Origin: Vandiemenella viatica
Lineage: Eukaryota; Arthropoda; Insecta; Orthoptera; Morabidae
Length of the DNA: 64,000 bases
NCBI GenBank assembly: GCA_031002005.1
Contig: JARYHS010011408.1
Span: 217,289,473 to 217,353,472 of the forward strand
Direction: 5' to 3'
The notes under the pieces were generated by a model. It made no database searches, was not told where the DNA came from, and worked only from the letters and a program-made list of their open reading frames with translations. Shown here piece after piece: positions 22,909 through 33,660 of the stretch. How positions within the stretch are numbered: position 1 is the first letter of the stretch; each line of letters starts with the position of its first letter. The translations under genes were made by a program, and so were the position numbers.

Positions 22909-25900
22909 CTAGCTGTTACCCGCGACTTCGTACGCGTGGACTTGGAGTTTCATTGCCAGAATTGGATATAGAAAACTGTTAGTAACGTAAGATTTGTCCC
23001 AAACAACACCGAGTCGACATAATATGATGGAAAGCCATCATTATATCATCCTATCGTCTAATCTGTCTCATGAAGAGAATCAATTTACAACATATTTAAA
23101 AACAGAAAAGTAAGCGAAGGTGCGGGGATGTGTATGTTTGTGTGTGTGTGGGGGGGGGGGGGAGGGGGGGGTTTAAAAGATGGCAGCTTTATTTCAGCTT
23201 GGTTTTTTCTTCTTTATTCAACATGAGCATCTGAATCTTATAATCTAATAGCAGCACATTGTCTTCTAGACCTGCACCTTAGGCCAGGTTTACGTCCGTA
23301 AGGCATGTCAGAAAGAAAGACAAATTGGTGCCAGAAACTTTTATACAGACACAAATGAATAGTACAGTGCAGAGCAAATTGACTTCTATACTAAATAATA
23401 AGTTTTGTTTCTTATCGAAATTTATTAACAAATCAAACACTAACAGACTGCGCGACTGAGCAACCAACGTAACATTACAGACTAACACACGAATCTGTCT
23501 GTCTATCATCATTGGATAAGTTCTTAAAATTTCGTGACTAAAACAGTTATTCATACCGAAAAAATGTCCTGTGTCCTTCCTACACTATTTCGTTGTAAAA
23601 TTCCATCAATATTGATATAGCCATTTAGTCGTCAAAACGTAACAAAAAGACAGAGACTTACTTACAGATTTATAATATAATAGCTGGTACACACAACTTA
23701 GTTCGTGATTGTCAAGTATTCATATTGACAGCTGTAGACATCTAACCACCATAGTGCACGATGGGAGACTCGATACTATTACCACACACAAATACCAGTC
23801 TTCTGCGCTATGTAGTTCCGGCAGCAAAGTAACATTTACGGATACACACAAATCTTTGGATGAAATACGAAAATATTCATGATCGACCAATTTCAAACAC
23901 CATATCTCACACACTCCCACAGTTACCGAATTTCGGCCAACGTTGTGATCGATGGGTGACTCTGTGTTACTACCACAAAAAAACGTCGGTAATCTGCGAT
24001 TGATAGTTTTCACTTAAAAGTGATACCCGTGACACATGCGTCTTTGGCAGCAATATAAAATTGCCGCAGGTCGACCATTTTCATCCCCATATCTTCCACA
24101 CCCCCATAGCTACAGACATCTAACAACCATAGTGCACGACAACAGACACGATTCTACTACCACACTAAAACACCAATGCTCTATGCTATGTAGTCGTGGC
24201 AGAAAAGTGAAATCTGCGGAGACACATGCCTTTCGTCGAAATACGAAAATATCCTTGGTCGGCCACTTACAACCACCATATATCCCACAGTACCACAGTA
24301 TCTGAAATTCGGCCGCTGTTGTGATCGAAAGGTGACTCTGTGCTACTACTACACACAAACGCCAGTTATCTGTGATCTATAGTTTTCGCTGAAAAGTGAT
24401 ACACCATGACACTTTTGTCTTTGGCAGAAGTATGAAATTGCCACAGGTCGACCACTTTCAACCCCCATTTCTCCCACACCCCCATAGCTACCGACATCTA
24501 ACAACCATAGTGCACTACATGAGATACGATTCTACTACCAAACACAAACAGCAATGCTCTATGCTATGTAGTTGTGGCAGAAAAGTGACATATGCGGAGA
24601 CAGTCGAAATATGAAAATATCCTTGGCCGGCCACTTACAATCACCATATCTACCACAGTACCACAGTATCTGAAATTCGGCCGCTGTTGTGATCGAAAGG
24701 TGACTCTGTGCTACTACTACACACAAACGCCAGTTATCTGTGATCTATAGTTTTCGCTGAAAAGTGATACTCCATGACACTTTTGTCTTTGGCAGAAGTA
24801 TGAAATTGCCACAGGTCGATCACTTTCAACCCCCATATTTCCCACACCCCCATAGCTACCGACATCTAACAACCATAGTGCACTACATGAGATACGATTC
24901 TACAACCAAACACAAACACCAATGCTCTATGCTATGTAGTTGAGGCAGAAAAGTGATATATGTGGAGACAGTCGAAATACGAAAATATCCTTGGTCGGCC
25001 ACTTACAACCACCATATCTACCACAGTACCACAGTATCTGAAATTCGGCCGCTGTTGTGATCGAAAGGTGACTCTGTGCTACTACTACACACAAACGCCA
25101 GTTATCTGTGATCTATAGTTTTCGCTGAAAAGTGATACACCATGACACTTTTGTCTTTGGCAGAAGTATGAAATTGCCACAGGTCGACCACTTTCAACCC
25201 CCATTTCTCCCACACCCCCATAGCTACCGACATCTAACAACCATAGTGCACTACATGAGATACGATTCTACTACCAAACACAAACACCAATGCTCTATGC
25301 TATGTAGTTGTGGCAGAAAAGTGACATATGCGGAGACAGTCGTAATATGAAAATATCCTTGGTCGGCCAATTACAATCACCATATCTACCACAGTACCAC
25401 AGTATCTGAAATTCGGCCGCTGTTGTGATCGAAAGGTGACTCTGTGCTACTACTACACACAAACGCCAGTTATCTGTGATATATAGTTTTCGCTGAAAAG
25501 TGATACATCATGACACTTTTGTCTTTGGCAGAAGTATGAAATTGACACAGGTCGACCACTTTCAACCCCCATATCTCCCACACCCCCATAGCTACCGACA
25601 TCTAACAACCATAGTGCACGACAGGAAAGACGATTCTACTACCACACACAAACACCAAAGGTCTATGTTATGTAGTTATGGCAGGAAAGAGAAGTATACG
25701 GAGATACGAATTTTTGGTCGAAATATGAAAACGCCCTGCACTGACCAACTTTAATCATTATATCTCCCACATCCCCACAGCTATCGGCATTCGGCCAACG
25801 TTGTGCACGACAGGAAACTCCATGCTACTTCCACCCACAAACATCAGTGATCCGTGTTAGGTAGTGGTGGCTGAAAAGTGAAATATAGGAAAAAACACGT

Positions 25901-25922
25901 CTATTTTTATATATATATAAGA
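22909..25922 (-). mobile_element. Helitron, copy 2, with internal tandem array (3.0 kb)
   Basis: Read on the minus strand, the 5' end is tcttatatatatataaaaat (25922 downwards). The 3' end has the hairpin cgcgtacgaagtcgcg followed by ggtaacagCTAG and then T (22909). The 3' 350 bp match the Helitron at 8641-9543 in the words ggcaca(g/c)a, gtcacgaaattt, attgattctcttca and attctggca. The inner part contains an unrelated segment (23100-23525) with a G-rich run at 23142-23171 and the tandem array at 23690-25900. No Rep or helicase coding is visible, so it is non-autonomous. Confidence 0.75.
23690..25900. repeat. Tandem array: ~368-bp higher-order repeats of two ~184-bp units
   Basis: The same words recur every 368 bp. 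For example, the block starting gaaattcggccgctgttgtg begins near 24303, 24671, 25039 and 25407, and the short frame starting MIHHDTFVF begins at 24396, 25132 and 25500, which are 736 and 368 bp apart. Each unit is itself two related halves: the half with gacatctaacaaccatag aligns with the half with gaaattcggccgctgttg, sharing the downstream layout (gattct-actac, caaacac, gtagtt, gcagaaaagtga). The central copies are nearly identical; copies at both edges (23690-24050, 25600-25900) are diverged. Open frames inside are repeat artefacts. Confidence 0.93.
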
Positions 25923-26197
25923 TTTCAAACTTCTTGTGGACAATAATGACGAAATTTTGTCATCAAAATGTACGTTGGTGAGGAAATACTTGAAAAATGT
26001 GGACGTATTTGTTAGTGATGACTGATGAAATCAAAAACTGTAATGTTTTGTTACCACAAAAAGCAACTATAGTGTGAAAAAATGTTGGGTGATGTACAAG
26101 CTATTTGCGCTGCAGCTTCTGTGTCATTTTGAGAACTGTCCATCGCGTGTGTCGAGGGAAAATCACCTACGTTTGTTTCTATATATATATATAACAG

Positions 26198-26672
26198 CAA
26201 GGGCGTATCCAGGATCAGAACTAGAGGGGGGCAGGATTTGAACTAGGGGGGGGGGGGCAACTCATTTTGGTTTCGAGGAAGTGGGGTGGGGGACTGAAAC
26301 ATGACATTACAAAATCAAACTCAAACCTATTCAGGAAACTATTTTTATCATTGATTAATATAGTAGCCCAACTACTTAATCTAAGGACCTACTATGTAGT
26401 TAATTAAGATCGTAAGTCAGTTAGTTTTTTATGTAAACATTAATTGTTTCGGATTTTCAATTTCAATAATTTTGTTTGTCAATATCTCATGGTGTTCTTT
26501 CACGAAATTTCGATGCACACTCATCAGACATAATCCAGTCAATCTTTTTCTCCCAAAGTGCTCCTGAACTAGTTCTTCACTCGTCCGAAGCGTACTGAAG
26601 GAAACTTAATTGTTCTTCTAGGGGGGGGGGGGGGCAGCAGCCCCCCTCTGCCCCTCGCTGGATACGCCCATG
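26198..26672. mobile_element. hAT-type MITE with GGGCGTATCCAG ends
   Basis: The inverted ends caagggcgtatccag and ctggatacgcccatg bound 475 bp, flanked by an exact 8-bp duplication TATAACAG (26190-26197, 26673-26680). G-runs lie just inside both ends. The element is non-coding. It interrupts the transposase relic that resumes at 26673. Confidence 0.92.
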
Positions 26673-26960
26673 TATAACAGCACTCTAACAAAGCTTAGCG
26701 ACTTTGACAGGGGCATTGTCAGGAGGACATTACACGAATTTTATGATAATGGTGAGTACCCTATCTTAGAAAAATTAAGAAGATTAATAGAGAAAATAAA
26801 TTTTTCAGGACCTGCATGATCTGTAAGACGTATATTCAACAATATAGAATTTAAATACAGGCGTCAGAATGATGGTACTCGATTTTTGCTTGACTGAAAA
26901 GACATAGTGGCTTCTAGAATTAAATTTTTGAGGCGCAATGAATGGTAATTATATGACAGG
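26673..26960 (+). pseudogene. DDE transposase relic, N-terminal half
   Basis: The frame from the target duplication onward reads YNSTLTKLSDFDRGIVRR, then TLHEFYDNGEYPILEKL, a degraded middle, SVRRIFNNIEFKYRRQNDGT and KDIVASRIKFLRR. This order (LS-FD-GI-RR, then a helix-turn-helix, then GF-Y-R-ND, then IV--R--YLR) is the N-terminal part of an insect DDE (Tc1/IS630-like) transposase just before its first catalytic Asp. Stops after SGPA and near 26897 show decay. The catalytic part is not found downstream. Together with 22751-22900 this implies a gene split by a Helitron and a MITE. Confidence 0.6.
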
Positions 26961-27674
26961 TCTTTTTAAACCTTCAAATATATGCATCTGCACTTGCATA
27001 ACTTCATTAACGAAATGACATACATCAATATTTATCGCAAAATAATGATTACAAATTATTTAAATCACATTACAAACTATTACAAGTAAAGATGTGCGTG
27101 TGGTTTGGCAACGGCGCATTTGATGCCATCCGCCCTGGCCACAGATATAGCCCATGATTTCCTTTCCTACAAATCTTAATTTTTGCACTCTCTTGTGCTG
27201 AAATCTGGCCCTAATTTATAGTCATGATCTTCCCTTTTCTTCTACATGTCAATTCTTTGTACAGTTCAATATCCATTCAGCCCTCAACTTTAACGATTGT
27301 CTTTTAAATACCCATTACTCCCTTCAGCAGACTCCTGTTTTCCAGTAACATTCAACCAAACTCGTTTATTGCAACAGTAGATATTAATAGTGTTCAACGA
27401 AACTTTTCACGGGAAAATCTAGCTGCTCTCTTTTGCATCCCTTTCGATACAATGTAAGTCCACTGTGACAATACTATTGTCCACCAAAGTTTATTATTAA
27501 CTGATATGTTAAAAAGTTTACGTTTTGTGCCTTGTGTGTGTGTGTGCCCAGTAAGGTGATACTCTTGCATTAAACTTCTCAGTCCATGTTTACAAATACT
27601 TTGCAGGGCCTTCTATGGTTGGTCACAATCAGTCATAGTTTTAAAATGATTGATAAAATTGTTTGTTGGCTTAT

Positions 27675-27676
<2 letters not shown>
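26961..27676. other. No gene seen; (TG)n tract
   Basis: No supported coding region or mobile element. A (TG)n tract lies at about 27533-27548. Confidence 0.5.
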
Positions 27677-27737
<61 letters not shown>

Positions 27738-27973
27738 TTTCATTCCTCCCAGCAGAAGGCTGGGAGGCGGGCTGCTGGAGAGTCATAGGGGACTCTTTTC
27801 AGCCAAATCTACTACTACGGGGAGGGAAGGGGGATGGAAGGTCGGCCGTGGCCTTGTAGGGAACCATCCCAGCATTCGCCTAAGTGTCTGAGGGAAACCA
27901 CGGAAAACCTCAGACAGGATGGCCGAACCGAGTTTAACCCCGGTCCTCCCGAATGATAGGTAGGAGGCCAATA
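27677..27973 (-). repeat. SINE-like retroposon with 58-base T run (A tail on minus strand)
   Basis: The complement carries the same central domain as family A (ggttttccgtggtttccct, then ggcgaatgctgggatgg and ggccacggccgacc). It has a different head (accggggttaaactcggttc) and a different 3' body (ggctgggaggaatgaaatgt) before a 58-base A tail. It is therefore a separate family sharing the central domain. The long uninterrupted tail suggests a young insertion or an assembly-prone homopolymer. Confidence 0.75.
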
Positions 27974-27975
27974 TT

Positions 27976-29324
27976 GGCCTCCTCCCATAATGCAGACTAA
28001 CTTGTAAGAGTTAAAGCAGTATATCACCTGTGAGAACAATTTTCATTACATTGATGACTTTCGTTACATTCTACACTATATTGTCTCTGCTATGTTATTA
28101 TCGGTGTTCAACTTGACACAAATTGTGATGATAATCCTTCAAGGAATAAATCACACGATACACGCATTGGAAAATAACTGTTACATGATCTAGATGAGTT
28201 GCTGATAAAAACCTTTACAAACAATGAGTACATTGCTGTGTTGGTAGTAAGAAACAATCAATTCCAACTCATATGATCGATCGCAGACTCGGAAAGAAAG
28301 TAATAGAATTATTAATCGTTTAAGCTAAAAACATCTCTGGACTTCCCCATCACCATGTGTGTTGAAATTACGACTTGACTGTGTGCTTTTTTCATTGATC
28401 TGTTGTTCACTGTAAATATCCCTGCGATTCTTTAACTGAAAAAAATTACCTTGCAAACAAACGGCAATGGAATAAATGTTCCATGGTTTCTAAACTCACT
28501 CGTTATAACTGTATCTCTGAGTTTTTCCGAAAGTAAATTAATCTCTTATTGAATGTGCTTGAACTCTGTTTCCACAAAGAGCTGCTAAAGGTTGCTCATC
28601 ATTTTCACATATCAGACATGAGAACTGAAGAGAAAGTAATTTGCTTTCGCTTTTATTTCAAGCTCCAGGTAAACACTCATACTTCTGTTTAATTATTATC
28701 TGTGACTGATAGCTTATTGGAATAAGATAAGCGAAAAATCCACTTTTTGCATACGTGTTTGCCTCAGTGATTTTATAAATGTGGCATTTTTAATCAGATA
28801 AAAATTCAGTGCTGTCAACCGTCGTCTAGTCTGTAGTCTCGTGCAGTTACGAGAGCTAATTTCATGCTTCGTACAATTCTTCGACCTTGGAACTGTCATT
28901 ATCTAACAAAACTATCAGCTTCTAAATTTAAAGTTTATTTTTCTACCGGATATCATTGGATTCTGACTGTTATCTAGATTTTCTTAGTAAAATTCTTAAT
29001 CGTTTCCGCAGCCTTATGCTTAGAGTTGCAATGATGTACTGTTCAGCAGCTGTTCAGTTTCAACCTAACCTCACTTTATTTGTGTATCAGAATCGCTTGC
29101 AAAGACATGAGGCTGTCATTACTTTGTGTACACTAAAATAACCTTGGTGTATACAATTTAAAAAATAAAAACCATCTGTTGCGCGTAGTCTTTAACTGTC
29201 AGATTAACAGTAACATCACTGGAATAGTAATAGAACTGTAAATGAATCTCGAGTTACCGCCCACTCTAGATTCTCATAAAGTTATTCCTGAGTAAACACT
29301 ATGCGCAGTAATTATGATTATTTC
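27976..29324. other. No gene seen
   Basis: About 1.3 kb of AT-rich sequence with only short frames and no repeat or gene that I recognise. Confidence 0.5.
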
Positions 29325-29334
29325 AAGTTAATAC

Positions 29335-30234
29335 GTCGAAACTTACAACACTTGTCCTATCGGTCTGAAATTTGGTACACACTTCCTAAGGCGGTAATAT
29401 TTGAGTAAAAGTGCATAAAGTAAGCGTTATAGTATGCATAAGTGAAGTAAAATCACTCGAAATGTGGGCAGATGCTTATATGTTATTATTACGGAAGAAA
29501 TAGTAATACCTGTTGACATTTATTTCAAATGTTTGTAAGTCTTCATTGTTGGATAAAAATTACTTTCCACATGCAAGTTGCAGGTAGTTAAAAAAAAAGC
29601 GGATAATCAGCAACATTTCTCTGTATGTAGCTAACATATTGGATTTCATGCTGAGATATATCGCATGGCAGCCAAGCTTTCAAGTTGAAAGATGGTTTGT
29701 ACCGTAACTGATGGTTGACACCAAGCTAATTCTACTAAGGTTGGTGCAGAATATTTAAATTAATGTTTTGCAATGCAGCCTGGACCAAGAATTAAGACTA
29801 ATAAAGACGTAGGAATAAATATCAACAGGTAATAACATGTATGCATCTACCAACATTTCGAGTGATTTTATTTCATTTCACCGAGCGTGGCGATGTAACG
29901 GTTACCGTTCTCGCCTCGCATTCGGGAGGACGACGGTTCGAATCCCCGTCCGGGCATCCAGATTTGGGTTTTCCATGGTTTCCCAAATCACTCCAGGCAA
30001 ATGCCGGGATGCTTCCTTCAAAAGGCCATGGCCGAATTCCTTCCCATTCCTTGCCACCCCATCCTTTCCCGTCTCTAAAGACCTCGCTGTTGAGAGACGT
30101 AAAGCAGTTAAAAAAAAAAATCATTTCTACATACTCGAAGCTTACTTTAGGCACTTAAATTTTCCCACCTAATGAAATGCATACCAAATTTCAGACCGAT
30201 AGGACAATTCTTGTAGGTTCCGACGTAAACTTGT
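29335..30234. repeat. Inverted repeat pair flanking a SINE
   Basis: A segment at 29335-29430 (with tcctatcggtctgaaatttg) recurs inverted at about 30130-30234, with roughly 75-80% matching bases. The 0.45 kb between them holds no gene, and the SINE at 29881-30120 sits against the right arm. It could be the two ends of an old foldback transposon. Confidence 0.6.
29881..30120 (+). repeat. tRNA-derived SINE, family A
   Basis: Head ccgagcgtggcgatgtaacg, box A-like ggttaccgttctcgcc, box B ggttcgaatcc, central domain ggttttccatggtttccc, the ggccatggccgaattcc block and a terminal A run. The flanking tcatttca and tcatttct look like a short target duplication. Confidence 0.92.
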
Positions 30235-30236
30235 TA

Positions 30237-32245
30237 AGGCGACTACACACGAGCCAATTTCGGTCCCAGTCTGCAGGGACGATCAGCAGGGCAATCATAT
30301 GAGGCTTTCCTCCACACAACACAATTTCGCTCACAATTTTAGTTTACATTGTGATCGCATGACTGCAGGGCCGGCTTTTGGGGGGGGGGGGGGAGGTAAG
30401 CGGGTCAAATGTACCGGGGCCCATCGGCTGATGGGAGGCCCCCGATTACCGGCTGCAGGGGCCCCCAGGCCTCGAAGCCAAGAATCCGCCTATTGTCGCC
30501 CGGCTAGTTTGTAGAGCTAAAAAAAAAAAAAAAAACAGGTCGCCCTGCTACTTACAAGCGCTTAACATTGGCTCCTTTTATGTCAAATCGACTAGAAATA
30601 GACGTCATTTTAGCATTAACCTGTACTTCAGTTTGTACTGAAATAAAAACGATATTCGGTGAAGAAATTGATTTTATCTTACATGAACATTTTTGAGAAG
30701 CCCTGAGCTAGAAGATTTTAAAAATTTTCTGAGAGTTGGTTCTGAAAGTTTTGCAGAGATACTCAATTTAGTGACCCCTTATATATATAAATACCCTAAT
30801 GCGTAGAAGTACAGGGCGTTCGCCGGGAAACGCTACCCACTGTTAGCGCTACAAGGAAGAAACTGCTCCCGGCGAGCGAGCGGTCAGCTTCCGGCATTGT
30901 TCGACCGCGGACTATTTCATAATAATTACGCTTCATAAACTTGTATGTGCTAAGCATTTAAATGTGACATCAGTTGCGGATCAACAGTGCCATCGTGGAC
31001 ACCCTGCAGGTACCAGTTGGAAAATCTAATCCTAGGCCCCTGGTCTATTTCTGTAATTTTATGCACCACAATTGTTTTGTACGGCTTTAGGTGAAATAGC
31101 TTTGTTACTTTCCAAGCTGACGTCTTAGATACGCCTGCCTGCTGCCCTAACTGACTTAATGATTTTTTGGGTGACTGTTCTAGTCGAAAAGCGATATCGT
31201 CAATTTTCTCCTCTGTGAGAATGCGGTTGAACCCGTTTCTCTTACTTTTTTAACCAGACGCAGAATTGTTGATTTAGCTGGCAGTAAAGCGCCAGGATAT
31301 TCGCGACGAAATTTATTGCGACACTTTTTAAACGACTTCTTCTTCACATATGTACCGTAGAGAAATATTCTTTGTTGCAAACTGTAACGTACCATAATTT
31401 TACTCACACTCAAACACGGTACAGATTAGTAAGAGTATGAAGCGCCAAACCAGCCAAACCGCAAAGAAACGTTTATTCACAACACTGATTAATAAGAGAC
31501 TGAAGTCACAAACTAGATACAGTGCGGTGATTCACGGCGCCGTGTGGCGGGAGTTGCTGGCCCACTGTCCCAGCAAGTTGCCGACGGCAACAGACTGGGA
31601 GGGTAGCGTTTCCCGGCGAACACCCTGTATAAGCGCCAGAGAACGTTTAGTCGTTACTTTACAATTTTTGGCAAGTAGACAAACCTATAAAGATATTAAA
31701 TTTAATTCACCAATTTCACCAGAAATGCTTTCAGAAATCATACGTGAAACATGGTGGGCTGTCTACAAATGTCAAACACTACATTATGGAAGAATAAAAT
31801 ACTGCAAGTGTTTCGTCCTGATCCAATTACTTTTATGTAAATTTTGATCAAAACTTGAAATTCTTCTTCCGCATTTCGAAGCTTATGCAGTATTTGTTGT
31901 GTTTGTCCCTCAAGGGGTATATTCGTATAAATTTCGAAAATATCCGGTCACACCTCTTTCTATTTAGACATTTTTAACGACACACACGACTAATGGCACG
32001 AAACGCACTCGCTCCCTGATCCAAGCCGACTGAGCCGAAATTACCTCAATGATGCAATCGCCCTGAGCACTTCTCAATTTGCTCCCTATCTGCAGAGACA
32101 ATCTGTAAATTATTTGTCGGGCTCTGACAATCTCCCGATGTGGGGAGTGACAGACCCAATTTACCTACTTACGTGGCAATCTGCAGGCCCCCTGTCGAAT
32201 TGCCCCTGCTGATTGGATCCGAAATTGGGTCGTATGTAGCCTCCT
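30237..32245 (+). mobile_element. PIF/Harbinger transposon relic (invaded by a mariner-like element)
   Basis: The ends aggcgactacacacgagcc and, complemented, aggaggctacatacgaccc are inverted repeats. A TTA on each side (30234-30236, 32246-32248) is the 3-bp target duplication of this superfamily. Pieces of a HARBI1-type transposase are present on the + strand: ELEDFKNFLRVGSESFAEIL near 30710-30770 and, after the nested element, SARERLVVTLQFLASRQTYK and ISPEMLSEIIRETWWAVY near 31632-31770. The catalytic DDE region is missing. A GC-rich patch with G-runs at 30365-30510 and an A run at 30522-30536 may be a further insertion. Confidence 0.85.
30812..31627 (-). mobile_element. Mariner/Tc1-like transposon nested in the Harbinger relic
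   Basis: Inverted ends cagggcgttcgccgggaaac and its near-complement bound 816 bp, with TA on each side (30810-30811, 31628-31629). On the minus strand it encodes an N-terminal helix-turn-helix region (MVRYSLQQRIFLYGTYVKKK, then FRREYPGALLPAKSTILRLV and RETGS, 31413-31180). Downstream the frame resumes as a second DNA-binding part (LEQSPKKSLSQLGQQAGVSK) and stops near 30960 before the DDE core. Dropping the insert and one TA restores the reading frame of the surrounding Harbinger protein, which supports the boundaries. Confidence 0.9.
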
Positions 32246-32654
32246 TTACCTGATATTCTGCTGAAATCGTAGATAGCAAAATACGGTTAAAAATTATTCG
32301 TCTCCAATTTTTATACTCCCCATTTTTTTTTAATTAGGTTTGGATATTTATAGACAGCTTGGAATCTAAGTACAGTACAGTCCTTTGTTTTCTTCTCTTC
32401 CAAAACTTCTTGTGTATACGGATAGTCTGTCTCTGATCATCAGACATCACTCGTTTGGGATGTTTCGGTTGGAGTACCAGAAATTGTTCATCTCAATCAG
32501 TCTTATAAATCATTTTCTGTTGACAATGTCTTTTGTAAACTTGAGTCTTTCCAAATCCTATCTTGTTTATTTTAGCTATAATATTTTATTTTTTTTAAAT
32601 TTAGAAATGTAATAAAATATTTTCTTGGTCAACCTAAATTTGTCCTTTCTGTAT
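32246..32654. other. No gene seen
   Basis: T-rich sequence with no recognisable feature. Confidence 0.5.
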
Positions 32655-33009
32655 AGAGGAGAGCGTCCATATATTATGTGGCTCGGTATAGGGGGAAAAT
32701 AGGCGAGGGAGGGGGTTCCGACTTCCGAGCCAAGCCACGTAGTTTTTCATTCATATTGTCACAGTTAAAATAAGGTAGAGAACACCCAACACCATGTGAA
32801 TATTTATTTCCGTTATTTAATTATCTTCGTATGTAATTTACGTTAATCTGACAAGAGAAAACTTCTGGAATCAGTAAGGAAAAAGCTAAGTGTCACGCGC
32901 GGGGTGAGGGGGGGGGGGGATAGAGGCAAAAGCCATGTTGGGCTACTTGGAGGGGAGGGGTTCACAGGAGGCCAAAATGGAGGTATACGTAGTTTACGAA
33001 CGCTCCCTA
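32655..33009. mobile_element. MITE-like element with GGAGCGT ends
   Basis: The left edge aggagagcgtccatatattatg and the complemented right edge agggagcgttcgtaaactac form imperfect inverted repeats about 355 bp apart. Between them lie a G-run (32909-32919) and non-coding sequence. Target duplication is not clear. Confidence 0.5.
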
Positions 33010-33660
33010 AGTGTCCAAAAAATGTTAATGTTCTCTGTATGATTGCGTCTGCAATTCTTTTCTGTGTTCTTGTAGTATAAATCTTTATAATTTTTTCCGT
33101 TTGCTCCAAAATTTACCTTTATTCTTGGGGCCCTAAAGTTTTCCCAGGTATTATCCATTTTTTGTTTTCCAGTTCTTCCTGCTCCCTTCTTTTACTCAGA
33201 GTCGAGCATTCTGATGCATATGGTGCCACCAGTTAATTTCTGTTGCATAATGTCTTGATTTATGACATTAATTTTTGTTGCATCGGCTTTGCGTGAGTTT
33301 GTCAGCCCGTTCCTTGTTTTCATTGTTTGTTTACTGATTGTATTATCCAGTCCATTTGATTTTACGGTATCGATTTTCCCAAATATCTAAATTTATTAAC
33401 TCTTCCGATCTCTCCGTGTTGTATTTATATACAGTTTTCTCCATTGCGGCTCTGCCCATTTACCTTTTTCGTATACTTTTAATCCTTTTAGTAACAAGTT
33501 CGTAGAGAGTTTCAGCCAATATGTTAGACTGTTGGAAATTATTGCACCATTGTCGGCAAAAGCAAGATATTTTATCTCATATCTTCCTCTTCTTTGTTCT
33601 ATGTGGAGTCCTTAGATGTTCTCTTGTAATGTTTACAACCACACTCCATTTTATGTAGAT
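33010..33660 (-). pseudogene. LINE reverse transcriptase relic
   Basis: On the minus strand from about 33600 a frame reads YLAFADNGAIISNSLTYW. This has an FADN in place of the FADD/YADD catalytic box of RT, followed by LLLKGLKVYEKGK. Further down, with frame changes, come a KYLG-like part, YASECSTL and a Lys/Arg-rich tail, as in the LINE at 15240-16078. The catalytic box change and multiple stops show that it is inactive. Its 3' end abuts the MITE at 32655-33009. Confidence 0.65.

Noticed and set aside
23690..25900. Regularly spaced repeats that might suggest a CRISPR array, and repeated 70-84 codon frames (MIHHDTFVF...)
   Set aside because: The repeat unit is 368 bp with no short repeat/spacer structure, and the organism is eukaryotic. 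The frames are only translated satellite and end at different points.
27586..27891. 101-codon frame rich in phenylalanine
   Set aside because: It is the translated 58-base T run plus SINE sequence, not a gene.
29837..30172. Three overlapping frames of 93-111 codons, and similar ones at 9711-10118, 17538-17855 and 36777-37055
   Set aside because: All lie on SINE family A copies. The shared peptide words (FPMVSQ, NRRPPECEARTL) are translated repeat.
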